Source of the DNA: Nioella sp964229645
Lineage (GTDB): Bacteria; Pseudomonadota; Alphaproteobacteria; Rhodobacterales; Rhodobacteraceae
Assembly (NCBI RefSeq): GCF_964229645.1
Contig: NZ_CAXREX010000182.1
Location: 1 to 64,000, forward strand
Reading direction: 5' to 3'
DNA: 64,000 bases
Both the position numbers and the translations under genes were made by a program. The notes under the pieces are model-generated. The model ran no database searches, had not been told where the DNA came from, and saw nothing but the letters and a program-made list of their open reading frames with translations. Positions 43,357-52,091 of this stretch are shown one piece after another. Every line of letters begins with the position of its first letter. Positions within the stretch are counted from its first letter, which is position 1.

Positions 43357-43926
43357 GTGCATCCGCATGATCTTGATCCCGAAGAGGACGCCGTGCCGCC
43401 GCCCAAGGCTGGATTGCACGGCCCTCTTGGCCGCACAATGGACCGGGTTGACACCTGGGCGAACTGGCTGTCGCGCGCGGCGATGATCATCATGCTGGTG
43501 CTGATCCTTATCCAGATCTTCACCCGCTATGTCCTGAACGACCCGATCGAGGGCGTCATAGGGGCCACCGAACTCTATCTGATGCCCATCATCGTGTTCG
43601 GAAGCCTGAGCTACCTTGAGATGCACGACGGCCATGTGCGGGTGGGGATCCTGTTCGAGGCGCTGCCAGCCAGGCTGCGCGCCGGTCTCGACGTGGTTCT
43701 GCGTCTGCTGGCGGCCGCGTTTTTCGCGCTGGTGTGCTACGGTGCCTCGCGTGAGGCGCTCAAGGCGTGGGACTTCGGGTATCGCACGTCGGGCGACATC
43801 GACGCGCCGCTCGTCACCGCCCTCGTGATTGCGCCAATCGGCTGCCTGCTGATTGTCCTGCGGCTTCTGGTGAACTTGGCGGGCGACGTGCAGCGGCTCC
43901 GCGACCCCAAGGATCGGGCGGTCTGA
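43357..43926 (+). CDS. TRAP transporter small permease (DctQ type)
   Basis: 189 residues with a GTG start and AAAGGGG upstream. About 35 hydrophilic residues (acidic DLDPEEDA, then proline-rich) precede the first membrane segment, which is unusual; the internal ATG at 43438 would remove it but lacks a ribosome site. Four membrane segments follow, with the conserved NDPIEGVIGATELYLM region. Functions with the DctM gene 2 nt downstream. Confidence 0.88.
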   Translation: MHPHDLDPEEDAVPPPKAGLHGPLGRTMDRVDTWANWLSRAAMIIMLVLILIQIFTRYVLNDPIEGVIGATELYLMPIIVFGSLSYLEMHDGHVRVGILFEALPARLRAGLDVVLRLLAAAFFALVCYGASREALKAWDFGYRTSGDIDAPLVTALVIAPIGCLLIVLRLLVNLAGDVQRLRDPKDRAV

Positions 43927-43928
43927 GC

Positions 43929-45218
43929 ATGGAATATCTCGCACCCGTGTCCTTCCTGCTGGCGGGGCTTCTCGTCGTCGGGATGCCGATTGGCTTCGCT
44001 ATGGGCATCGCCGGCACTGTGGGGCTTTACCTGATCGGCGGGCTCAACCTTGCGCTCGGGATCCTGTCGGTCGCCCCCTATCGCAACACAGCCTCCTGGT
44101 TGCTGACCGCCATTCCCCTGTTCATTCTGATGGCCGAGATCCTGTCGGCCAGCCGGATCTCGTCGGACATGTTCCGCGCCGCCAACAAGTGGGTCGGGCA
44201 TCTGCCAGGCGGGCTGGCTGTGGCCACGGTGTTCACCAGCGCAGGTTTCGGTGCGGTGTCTGGCTCGTCGACCGCCGCCACCGCGACAATGGCCCGCACC
44301 GTCGCGCCGGAGGCCAAAAAATACGGTTATGACCGTGGTATGATCGTGGGCACGGTGGCGGCAGCCGGCACGCTGTCGATCATGATCCCGCCGTCGGTGG
44401 TGCTCATGGTCTACGGCATTATCACCGAAACCTCTATCGGCGGGCTCTTCATCGCCGGCATCGTACCCGGACTGATCACCGCGCTGTCCTTTGCCGGCAT
44501 CACCATGGCCTGGGCGGCGCTGAACCCCAAACTTGCGCCGCCGGTGCAAAGCCACAGCTGGCGAGAGCGCATCCTGTCGCTGCGTGAGCTTTGGCCGGTG
44601 ATCTTGCTGTTCGTGTTTGTGGTCGCCGGAATCTATTCCGGCGCCGTCACCGTCACCGAAGCTGCGGCGGCAGGCTGTCTCGGCGCGATCCTGATCGCCG
44701 CCGTGATGCTGCGGCGCATGGGCTGGCGCGACTTCATGAACGCGCTTGAACGCACCACCCGCCCCACGGCAATGATCTTTACCATCATCATCGGGGCCCA
44801 TATCTTCGGCTATTTCGTTACCCTCACGATGGCACCGCAGGCGCTGGTTTCCTACGTGCAGGGGCTGGAGATCAGTCCGGGAATGGTGATCCTCATCCTG
44901 ATCGTGATCTACGTGCTTCTGGGCTGCGTTATGGATCAGCTGGCGATCCTGATCCTGACCATGCCGATCGTCTTTCCGATGGTCATGGAACTCGGCTACT
45001 CGCCGATCTGGTTTGGCATCCTCATCACCAAGACCGTCGAGATCGGGCTGATCACGCCGCCCATCGGGATGAACGTCTTCGTCGCCAGCTCGATCACCGG
45101 GGTGCCGCTCAAACGGGTCTTTGTGGGTGTGTTGCCCTTCGTTCTGGCAGAGTTCGCGGTTCTGGCGCTGATCGCCTTCTTCCCGGAAATCGTCACCGCG
45201 TTCTCGGGTGAATACTAG
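43929..45218 (+). CDS. TRAP transporter large permease (DctM type)
   Basis: 429 residues from the ATG at 43929, two bases after the DctQ stop. Landmarks: the HLPGGLAVATVF helix, SGSSTAATATMARTV, GTLSIMIPPSVVLM and LITPPIGMNVFV. About twelve membrane segments; Na+-dependent uptake subunit. The next gene starts 20 nt later, so transport and catabolism are cotranscribed. Confidence 0.94.
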   Translation: MEYLAPVSFLLAGLLVVGMPIGFAMGIAGTVGLYLIGGLNLALGILSVAPYRNTASWLLTAIPLFILMAEILSASRISSDMFRAANKWVGHLPGGLAVATVFTSAGFGAVSGSSTAATATMARTVAPEAKKYGYDRGMIVGTVAAAGTLSIMIPPSVVLMVYGIITETSIGGLFIAGIVPGLITALSFAGITMAWAALNPKLAPPVQSHSWRERILSLRELWPVILLFVFVVAGIYSGAVTVTEAAAAGCLGAILIAAVMLRRMGWRDFMNALERTTRPTAMIFTIIIGAHIFGYFVTLTMAPQALVSYVQGLEISPGMVILILIVIYVLLGCVMDQLAILILTMPIVFPMVMELGYSPIWFGILITKTVEIGLITPPIGMNVFVASSITGVPLKRVFVGVLPFVLAEFAVLALIAFFPEIVTAFSGEY

Positions 45219-45238
45219 GCAATAAAAAGGAATCGAAA

Positions 45239-45988
45239 GTGAAACTGGGACTGAAGGACAAGGTAGCAATCGTCACCGGGTCGGGCCGCGGGATCGGCGC
45301 GGTGACGGCGCGCGCGCTGGCCGAGGAAGGGGCGAAGGTGGTGATCACCGATATCGACCCGGAAACCACCGAAGCCACCCGCGCTGCGTTTGTCGCCGAC
45401 GGTTACGCGGCGATCGGTGCCGTCTGCGACGTCACCGACGAGGCCCAGGTCAACGCGCTCGTCGCGCGCACGATCGAGAAATTCGGGGCCGTCCATATCC
45501 TTGTGAACAACGCCGGCTTTCCGCGCGACAACTATATCACCAAGATGCCGGAGCAGGATTGGGATGCCGTGGTGGGCGTGATCCTGAAGGGTGCCTACAA
45601 CTGCTCGCGCGCCGTGGTGCCGCATTTCATGGAGCAGAACTGGGGCAGGGTGATCAACATCTCGTCGCGCGCCTATCTCGGCAATCCCGGGCAGACCAAC
45701 TATGCGGCGGCCAAGGCCGGCATTATCGGCTTTACCCGGGCGCTTGGGATGGAGCAGGGGCGCTTCAACGTCACGGTCAACGCCATCGCGCCGGGTTTCA
45801 TCGCCACCGACATGATCGAGGCACTTCCGAACTACGACCGGATCAAGTCGCGCGCGCTGGCGATGAACACCGTTCCGCGCCTGGGCAACGAGCGCGACAT
45901 CGCCAACGGCGTGGTGTTCCTCGCCTCTGATGCGGCGGAATACATCTCGGGTGAGACACTGCACATCACCGGCGGGCGGTATGGCTGA
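45239..45988 (+). CDS. Short-chain dehydrogenase/reductase (FabG-like SDR)
   Basis: 249 residues, GTG start with AAAAAGGA upstream. TGSGRGIG at 13-20, NNAG in the central strand, catalytic NISS and YAAAK, and the C-terminal ISGETLHITGG typical of FabG-like proteins. An Asp after the second strand (TDIDPE) suggests NAD preference. Likely oxidises a 3-hydroxyacyl-CoA in this operon. The following ACAD starts inside its last codons (8-nt overlap). Confidence 0.92.
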   Translation: MKLGLKDKVAIVTGSGRGIGAVTARALAEEGAKVVITDIDPETTEATRAAFVADGYAAIGAVCDVTDEAQVNALVARTIEKFGAVHILVNNAGFPRDNYITKMPEQDWDAVVGVILKGAYNCSRAVVPHFMEQNWGRVINISSRAYLGNPGQTNYAAAKAGIIGFTRALGMEQGRFNVTVNAIAPGFIATDMIEALPNYDRIKSRALAMNTVPRLGNERDIANGVVFLASDAAEYISGETLHITGGRYG

Positions 45989-47153
45989 ACACGTCGCGCC
46001 GTCCATCGATGACCAGGAGCAGGAGACGCGGATGCTGCGCGACAGCATCCGGGGTTTCATGGCGCGCGAACTGACCGAGGCGCGCATCTCCGAATGCGAG
46101 GCGGCGGGCGAGCTGCCCTGGAAGATGGTGGGCGCGCTGCGCCAGTTCGGCTATCTCGGCGGGCTTCTGCCCGAGGAGGCGGGAGGCTACGGGCTGAGTT
46201 ACCGCACCTGGGCGATGATGATGGAGGAGGCGGGGTATCGCTGGCTGTCGCTCCGGGTGCTGCTCAATACCGTCAACATCGTCGCCGCGCTGCTGCACCA
46301 TCTGGGCGACGCCCGGCAGAAGGAGAAATGGCTGGATCCCGTCATCGCCGGGGAGATGCCGGTCTGGGTCGGGATCACCGAACCTGACCACGGCTCCGAC
46401 GTCGCCTCGGTCCAGACCCGGGCCGAGGACAAGGGCGACCACTGGCTGATCAACGGCGGCAAGCTGTGGACGACGAATGGTATTCACGGCCGGGTCGGAA
46501 TCCTGGTGGCGCGGACGTTCACCGAAGGCTGCGACGGCGATCTGAGCCTGTTCCTCGTGGATTCCGAGGAAACCGATTTCGAAGCCTCGCGGGTGGGCAC
46601 GATGTTCATCAAGGCCACGGCGACATCGCAACTGGCCTTTCACAACGCAAGAGTGCCAAAGGAAAACCTGCTGGGACCGGCGGGCAAGGGCCTGAAGGCG
46701 ATCCTTACCGGGCTGAATTACGGGCGGCTCAACGTGGCGGCGGGCGCGGTGGGCGCGTCGCAGCGGGCGCTGGACCTCTCGACCGATTACGTCAAGACGC
46801 GCAAGCAGTTCGGTAACGTGATCGGGGGCTACCAACTGGTACAGAAGCTGATCGTGGACATGACCATCCGCACCGAAGCCGCCCGCGCCCTGACCGACCG
46901 CGCAGCACAGGCGCTGGACGCGGGTCTGCCCGGGCGCAAGGAATGCTCGATTGCCAAGCTCTATGCCAGCGAGGCGGCGCATGAGGTCGCGTCGATGGCG
47001 CTGCAGGCCCATGGCGGGCTGGGATATTCCACCGATTACCCGGTCGAGCGGTTGTTCCGCGACACCCGCGGCGGGCTGATCCCCGAGGGCACCTCGGAAA
47101 TCCAGACTTTGATCATCGGGCGCGAGGTTCTCGGGATCTCGGCATTCACCTGA
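45981..47153 (+). CDS. Acyl-CoA dehydrogenase
   Basis: 390 residues from the ATG at 45981, overlapping the SDR end; the ribosome site is poor, so translation is probably coupled. LLPEEAGGYGL, TEPDHGSDV and RKQFGNVIGG are the ACAD landmarks. The standard catalytic glutamate is present at E369 in IPEGTSEIQ, the medium-chain/short-chain/glutaryl type, unlike most ACADs in this window. Followed after 10 nt by an AMP-forming ligase. Confidence 0.94.
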   Translation: MAEHVAPSIDDQEQETRMLRDSIRGFMARELTEARISECEAAGELPWKMVGALRQFGYLGGLLPEEAGGYGLSYRTWAMMMEEAGYRWLSLRVLLNTVNIVAALLHHLGDARQKEKWLDPVIAGEMPVWVGITEPDHGSDVASVQTRAEDKGDHWLINGGKLWTTNGIHGRVGILVARTFTEGCDGDLSLFLVDSEETDFEASRVGTMFIKATATSQLAFHNARVPKENLLGPAGKGLKAILTGLNYGRLNVAAGAVGASQRALDLSTDYVKTRKQFGNVIGGYQLVQKLIVDMTIRTEAARALTDRAAQALDAGLPGRKECSIAKLYASEAAHEVASMALQAHGGLGYSTDYPVERLFRDTRGGLIPEGTSEIQTLIIGREVLGISAFT

Positions 47154-47163
47154 GGAGGCGGCC

Positions 47164-48684
47164 ATGCCGATGACCTTTCTCCAGGCCCTGAGGTTGAACG
47201 CGCGGCGGTTCCCCACGAAACCCTCGGTGGTGTTCGAGGGGCGAAGCCAGACCTACACGGATCTTCTGAACCGGGTGGAACGGATGATGACGGTGCTGGC
47301 GCGACGCGGCATCGCGCCGGGCGACAAGGTGGCGGTGATCTCGGAAAACCATCCCGATTTCCTTGCCGCCTATGTGGCGGTGACCGGGCTGGGCGCGATC
47401 CCCGCACCGATCAACTACCGCATCGCGCCCGAGGTCATGGCCGAGGTGGTCGCCCGCTCGGACAGCAAGGCCTTGCTGCTGGGAGACGCGGCGCTGGACC
47501 ATGCCGATCTGTTCCGGACTGTGGTAAGCGATATCATCGCCCTTGGCGACGTGGCCGCGCAAGGACTGCCGCGCCTGTCGGACCTTCTGGCAGACACACC
47601 GCCCGATCCGCCGCAAGGGCAGGACGGCACCACGATCATGCTGCACACGTCGGGGACCACCGGCAAGCCCAAGGGCGCGCTGCGCAGTCTCTTCGGCATG
47701 GAGGAACGCGCCATCGAGCAGCGTTTCCGCCCCGACGACCGGGCGCTGTCGGCGCTGCCGATCTGCCTGTCGGCCGGCTGCACCTATACGCTGCTGCCGC
47801 TTTATCTGGGTGCCAGCGTCCATCTGATGCGCCGCTTCGACGGGGCCGCGGCGCTGCGCCTGATCGAGGACGAACGGCTGACCGCCACCATGCTGCTGCC
47901 GGCCATGCTGCAGCGGATGGTCGAGTCCGACGGCTTCGCCGGCGCCGACCTGTCGTCGCTGCGCACTTTGCAGTCGGGCGGCGGCGAGATGTATCCCGAC
48001 CTCAAGCGCGCCGCGCTCGACAAGTTCGGCGATGCGCTGATGATCTATGCCGCCTCCAGCGAAGCAGGGCCCTATGCCAACCTGACCGCCGAGGACCTGC
48101 GCCGCAACCTTGCAGGCAATTGCGTGGGCCGTCCCTTCTTCGGGGTCGAACTCAAGCTGCTGGACGATGATGGAAACGAGGTGCCGCAGGGTGAGGTCGG
48201 CGAGATCTGCACCCGCAGCGAAAGCCGCTATGACGGATATTACAACGACGAGGCGCTGACCGCCGAGACCCGGCGCGGCGACTATCTGACGGTGGGCGAT
48301 CTGGGTCGGATCGATGCCGAGGGGCTGCTCTGGTTCACCGGCCGCAAGCGCGACATCATCAAGAGCGGCGGCATCAACGTCTACGCCCCCGAGATCGAGG
48401 AGGCGCTGGCCAGCCATCCCGAGATTGCCGAGGCGCATTGCATCGGCCTGCCCGATCCGCGCTGGACCGAGGCGATCTGCGCGGTGATCGTGCCCGCGCC
48501 GGGCGCCCGGCTGACCGCGGCCGATGTGATCGCCCACGCCGAGGCGGGGCTTGACCGCTACAAGCGTCCGCGACGCGTGGTTTTCATGGCGGCGGTGCCG
48601 CGCAACCTGACCGGCCGCGTGCTCAAGTCCGAACTCAAGGGCATGGTGCTGGCGCTGCCGGAAGAGGAGGAGGAAAGCCGATGA
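47164..48684 (+). CDS. AMP-forming acyl-CoA synthetase (ANL superfamily)
   Basis: 506 residues, ATG with GAGGAGG upstream. The phosphate-binding loop TSGTTGKPKGA is at about 161-171, the adenylate core YDGYYND and VGDLGRIDAEG follow, and the hinge to the C-terminal domain is GRKRDIIKSGGINVYAPEIE with the catalytic lysine in TGRVLKSEL. Makes an acyl-CoA from acid, ATP and CoA. It is the substrate-activating enzyme most clearly tied to the adjacent TRAP transporter. 4-nt overlap with the MaoC gene. Confidence 0.93.
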   Translation: MPMTFLQALRLNARRFPTKPSVVFEGRSQTYTDLLNRVERMMTVLARRGIAPGDKVAVISENHPDFLAAYVAVTGLGAIPAPINYRIAPEVMAEVVARSDSKALLLGDAALDHADLFRTVVSDIIALGDVAAQGLPRLSDLLADTPPDPPQGQDGTTIMLHTSGTTGKPKGALRSLFGMEERAIEQRFRPDDRALSALPICLSAGCTYTLLPLYLGASVHLMRRFDGAAALRLIEDERLTATMLLPAMLQRMVESDGFAGADLSSLRTLQSGGGEMYPDLKRAALDKFGDALMIYAASSEAGPYANLTAEDLRRNLAGNCVGRPFFGVELKLLDDDGNEVPQGEVGEICTRSESRYDGYYNDEALTAETRRGDYLTVGDLGRIDAEGLLWFTGRKRDIIKSGGINVYAPEIEEALASHPEIAEAHCIGLPDPRWTEAICAVIVPAPGARLTAADVIAHAEAGLDRYKRPRRVVFMAAVPRNLTGRVLKSELKGMVLALPEEEEESR

Positions 48685-49172
48685 CCCGACCCGACCTTTC
48701 TGCCCTGAAGGGCCAGCAGCTTTACTGGGAGGACCTGAACGAAGGCGACCAGTTCGACAGCCCCACCCGCACCATCACCGAGGCGGACGTGACGGGATTT
48801 GCCTGCCTGTCGGGCGATTTCAACCGGCTGCATGTGGATGCCGAGTATGCCGCCGGGTCAGCCTATGGCCAGCGCATCGCACACGGGCTTCTGGTTGTGT
48901 CGGTGATGTCGGGGCTGACCACGCGGATGTTGCTGAACACCTTCCTCGAACCTTCGCTGCTGGGACTTCTGGACATGCAATGCCGGTTCCCGAAACCCAC
49001 CTTCATCGGCGACACGATCGGGGTGCGCGTCACCGTGGCCGAGAAGCGCGAGACCTCGAAACCCGAACGCGGCATCCTGTCGTTCCGGCGCGAGGTGACC
49101 AACCAGCGGGGGGAGACCGTGGTGGAAGGGGTCTGGAAACTGCTCGTCCGTCGTGCGCCACCGGGTGCCTGA
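48681..49172 (+). CDS. MaoC-family enoyl-CoA hydratase (complete active site)
   Basis: 163 residues, single hotdog domain. The hydratase dyad Asp-x4-His is present in SGDFNRLH and is followed by IAHGLL, so it is expected to hydrate an enoyl-CoA, in contrast to the MaoC-fold proteins at 18718 and 33212. Its GTG/ATG region overlaps the ligase by 4 nt. Single-domain MaoC hydratases act as homodimers and prefer R-configured 3-hydroxyacyl products. Confidence 0.92.
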   Translation: MTRPDLSALKGQQLYWEDLNEGDQFDSPTRTITEADVTGFACLSGDFNRLHVDAEYAAGSAYGQRIAHGLLVVSVMSGLTTRMLLNTFLEPSLLGLLDMQCRFPKPTFIGDTIGVRVTVAEKRETSKPERGILSFRREVTNQRGETVVEGVWKLLVRRAPPGA

Positions 49173-49176
49173 ACCG

Positions 49177-51276
49177 ATGAGGGCGGGCGACTTCCCCGAT
49201 CTCTCGCGGCTATTGTCGCCGCGCAGCGTGGCGATCCTGGGGGCCAGTGAACGCCCCCGAAGCGTGGGCAGTGACACCTTGCTGAACCTTGCCGAGCATT
49301 CCGACTTTGAGGGAGGGATCTTCCCGGTCAATCCCGGGCGTGCAAGGGTTCATGGCCTGCGGGCCTATCCCGCAATGTCGGCCTTGCCCGGCCCCGTTGA
49401 TGTGGCGGTGGTGTGCCTTCCGGCGGAGGCGGTGATCGACGCCTTGCGGGATTGCGCCGCGGCAGGAACTGGGTTCGCGGTGGTCTTCACCTCTGGCTTC
49501 GGCGAAACCGGGGATGCGGGCCGCGCCGCCGAGACCGAGATGGCTGAAATCGCCCGGCACAGCGGGATTCGCATCTATGGGCCGAACTCGCCGGGGCTGA
49601 GCAACATCAATCGCCGCCTCGGGCTGACCTTCTCGCCGGTGTTCAAGAACGACACGCTGGGCGGCGGCATCGGGCTTGTCACACAGGGCGGCGGGCTTGG
49701 CCGCGCCTTTATCCAGGCCAGCGAACGCGGTGTCGGCGTCGGCCTGTGGTGCTCTACCGGCAACGAGGCCGACCTGACCATGGCCGATGTCGTGCATCAC
49801 ATGGTGGGCGATCCCGACATAAGGGTAATCGCGCTTCTGGCCGAAGGCTTCCGCGACGGGCCGCGCTTTCTGGCAGCTGCCCGCGCTGCCGCTCGCGCCG
49901 GCAAGCCGGTGGTGGCGATGAAGGTGGGCAAGTCGGACTATGGCGTTGCTGCCACCCGTTCGCACACCGCCGCGCTCGCCGGATCGGCGGCGGTCACCTC
50001 GGCGCTGTTCCGCCAGCACGGCATCGTCGAGGTGGACGATCTGGACGAATTGATCGACACGGCGGCGCTGTTCGAGCGTGCGGGCATCGCCCGACGCCGG
50101 GGAATCTGCGTTTATTCCTTCTCTGGCGGCACCGCGGCGCTGGCCGCCGACATGGTGGGCAGCGCCGGTTTGACCCTGTCCGAACTGGCCCCCGACACCC
50201 GCGCCGGGCTGCGCGCGCTGGCCCCGTCCTATGCGGCGGTCGATAACCCGGTGGACCTGACGACCCAGGTTTTCACGCAGGACACGCTCAACCGCGACTG
50301 CCTGTCGCTGGTGGCGCGCGATCCGGCCACCGATGTTGTGCTTCTGCCGATTCCCGCCGACTACGGCCCGATCACCGACCGGTCCGCCGACGACATGGTC
50401 GCGCTGGCGCCGGACAGCCCGGCTCTGCTCCTGCCGGTCTGGATGAGCGGGCATCGCGCCGCTGGCTATGCCACGCTGAACGCGGCAGGGCTGGCGCCTT
50501 TTCGCAGCCTCGGCAAGGCGGTGACGGCGTTGAAGCGGCTGATCTGGCGCGGCGACTGGAGCCCCTCGGACACCGAGACCCCGTCGCTGCCCGCACTTCC
50601 GCCCGGCGAGCATGACGAGGCTGCCGCCAAGGCGGTGCTGGCCGACCTGGGTCTGACCGTGCCCGAAGGACGGGTCGTGACCAGTGCGAGGCAGGCAGGC
50701 GAGGCGGCGCGCGGGATCGGCTTTCCGGTGGTGCTCAAGGCGCTGGTGCCCGGTCTTCTGCACAAGACCGAAGCCGGGGCCGTAGCCGTCGGGCTGATGG
50801 ATGAGCAGGCGCTGGCGGCGGCCTGGGACGCGATGGCGGCGTCGCTGGCGGCGCAGGGGCACAGGCTGGAGCGCGCTCTGGTTGAGCGCATGGAACAGGG
50901 GCCGGGCGTCGAGGTGATGGCGGGACTGCACCGCGATCCGGTGTTCGGCCCGGTGGTGAGCTTCGGCCTCGGCGGCGTGATGGTCGAGGCGCTTTCTGAC
51001 GTCACGCACCGCGCCGCGCCCTTTGGGCGGGACGAGGCGCTGGCGATGATCGACGAGATCCGCGGACGCGCACTGCTGGGTCCGCTGCGCGGCCGCCCCG
51101 GCGCCGATCTGGGCGCGCTGGCCGATCTTCTCGTGATCCTGGCCGCCCTGGGTGCGCGCGGCGACATCGCGGAGATGGATCTCAATCCGGTGCGCGCCGG
51201 TCCGGCGGGTGCCACGGTGCTTGACGCGGTGATCCTGCGCGCTCCGACCGACACAGAAGGAAAGGCAAGACAATGA
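49177..51276 (+). CDS. Fused ADP-forming acyl-CoA synthetase (alpha-beta)
   Basis: 699 residues from the ATG at 49177; the frame opens at a GTG at 49153 inside the MaoC gene and neither start has a good ribosome site. Domains in order: CoA-binding Rossmann (AILGASERPRSVGS), ligase domain with phospho-His263 in RSHTAALAG, ATP-grasp from about 490 with HKTEAGAVAVGL and EMDLNPVRAG at the end. Its stop overlaps the citryl-CoA-lyase-like start by 4 nt, a pairing that recalls the two halves of ATP-citrate lyase. Confidence 0.92.
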   Translation: MRAGDFPDLSRLLSPRSVAILGASERPRSVGSDTLLNLAEHSDFEGGIFPVNPGRARVHGLRAYPAMSALPGPVDVAVVCLPAEAVIDALRDCAAAGTGFAVVFTSGFGETGDAGRAAETEMAEIARHSGIRIYGPNSPGLSNINRRLGLTFSPVFKNDTLGGGIGLVTQGGGLGRAFIQASERGVGVGLWCSTGNEADLTMADVVHHMVGDPDIRVIALLAEGFRDGPRFLAAARAAARAGKPVVAMKVGKSDYGVAATRSHTAALAGSAAVTSALFRQHGIVEVDDLDELIDTAALFERAGIARRRGICVYSFSGGTAALAADMVGSAGLTLSELAPDTRAGLRALAPSYAAVDNPVDLTTQVFTQDTLNRDCLSLVARDPATDVVLLPIPADYGPITDRSADDMVALAPDSPALLLPVWMSGHRAAGYATLNAAGLAPFRSLGKAVTALKRLIWRGDWSPSDTETPSLPALPPGEHDEAAAKAVLADLGLTVPEGRVVTSARQAGEAARGIGFPVVLKALVPGLLHKTEAGAVAVGLMDEQALAAAWDAMAASLAAQGHRLERALVERMEQGPGVEVMAGLHRDPVFGPVVSFGLGGVMVEALSDVTHRAAPFGRDEALAMIDEIRGRALLGPLRGRPGADLGALADLLVILAALGARGDIAEMDLNPVRAGPAGATVLDAVILRAPTDTEGKARQ

Positions 51277-52091
51277 CGGTAAAGACGGACATCGGTTTCA
51301 CCACCCGCGACCGCATCTATGTGCGCGGGCGCGATCTGGCCGATGACATCCTGGGCAAGATGGATTTCATCGACATGATCTATTTCACCGCCACGGGGAA
51401 GGAGCCGGATGCCCGCACCCGCGCGATGACCAATGCGATCATCGTCACCGCCACCGATCACGGCCTTACCCCCAGCGCCATCGCCGCGCGAATGACCATT
51501 CTCGGCGCGCCGGAATCGCTTCAGGGCGCGGTGGCTGCGGGCTTGCTGGGCGCGGGAAACCATTTTTTGGGCACCATGCAGAACGCCGCCGCCTTTACCC
51601 GCGACGAGATCGGCGGGCTGTCTGACAGCGACGACGACGCAGCCTATGCCGCCCGCGCGCAGGAGGTCGTGCGCGCCTTTCGCGCGGCGCGCCGCATTGT
51701 GCCGGGCCTCGGCCATCCGATCCACGTCGAGGGCGACCCCCGCACGCCGGTTCTGCGGCGCATCGCGGGCGAGAACGGGTTCGACGGGCGGCATTGGCGC
51801 TTCATGGCGGCCGTCGAGTCCGCCGCCCGCGAGGAATATGGCCGTCTGCTGCCCATCAACGCCGCCGGCGCGGTCGGGGCCACCGTTTCGGACATGGGGC
51901 TTGCCCCGATCTGGGCGCGGGCCTTCGCCCTGATTGGCCGATCCGCCGGGCTTCTGGCGCATCTGATGGAAGAACTCGAAAATCCACAGGGTCAGAAGAT
52001 CTGGGACATGATCCTGGAACAGGACGACTCGGCGGAATGCGCCGGGATCGTAGACCCGGACTGCGCGGACAGCACAGGAGCGCAAAAATGA
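51273..52091 (+). CDS. Citrate-synthase-fold protein, citryl-CoA-lyase-like
   Basis: 272 residues, far shorter than citrate synthase (about 430) and the size of a free citryl-CoA lyase. All three catalytic residues seem present: His97 in GNHFLG, His148 in GLGHPIH (followed by GDPRTP) and Asp207 in SDMGLAP. The family cleaves or forms C-C bonds in CoA esters of citrate-like acids. It lies between an ADP-forming synthetase and a CoA-transferase with 4-nt overlaps, so it probably lyses a 3-hydroxy-3-carboxyacyl-CoA such as citryl-CoA or an analog (inference). Confidence 0.88.
   Translation: MTVKTDIGFTTRDRIYVRGRDLADDILGKMDFIDMIYFTATGKEPDARTRAMTNAIIVTATDHGLTPSAIAARMTILGAPESLQGAVAAGLLGAGNHFLGTMQNAAAFTRDEIGGLSDSDDDAAYAARAQEVVRAFRAARRIVPGLGHPIHVEGDPRTPVLRRIAGENGFDGRHWRFMAAVESAAREEYGRLLPINAAGAVGATVSDMGLAPIWARAFALIGRSAGLLAHLMEELENPQGQKIWDMILEQDDSAECAGIVDPDCADSTGAQK

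Noticed and set aside
49177..52091. Calling the synthetase plus lyase a true split ATP-citrate lyase
   Set aside because: The synthetase belongs to the general acetate-CoA ligase (ADP-forming) type with swapped domain order, not clearly to the citryl-CoA synthetase type; only the module logic is similar.
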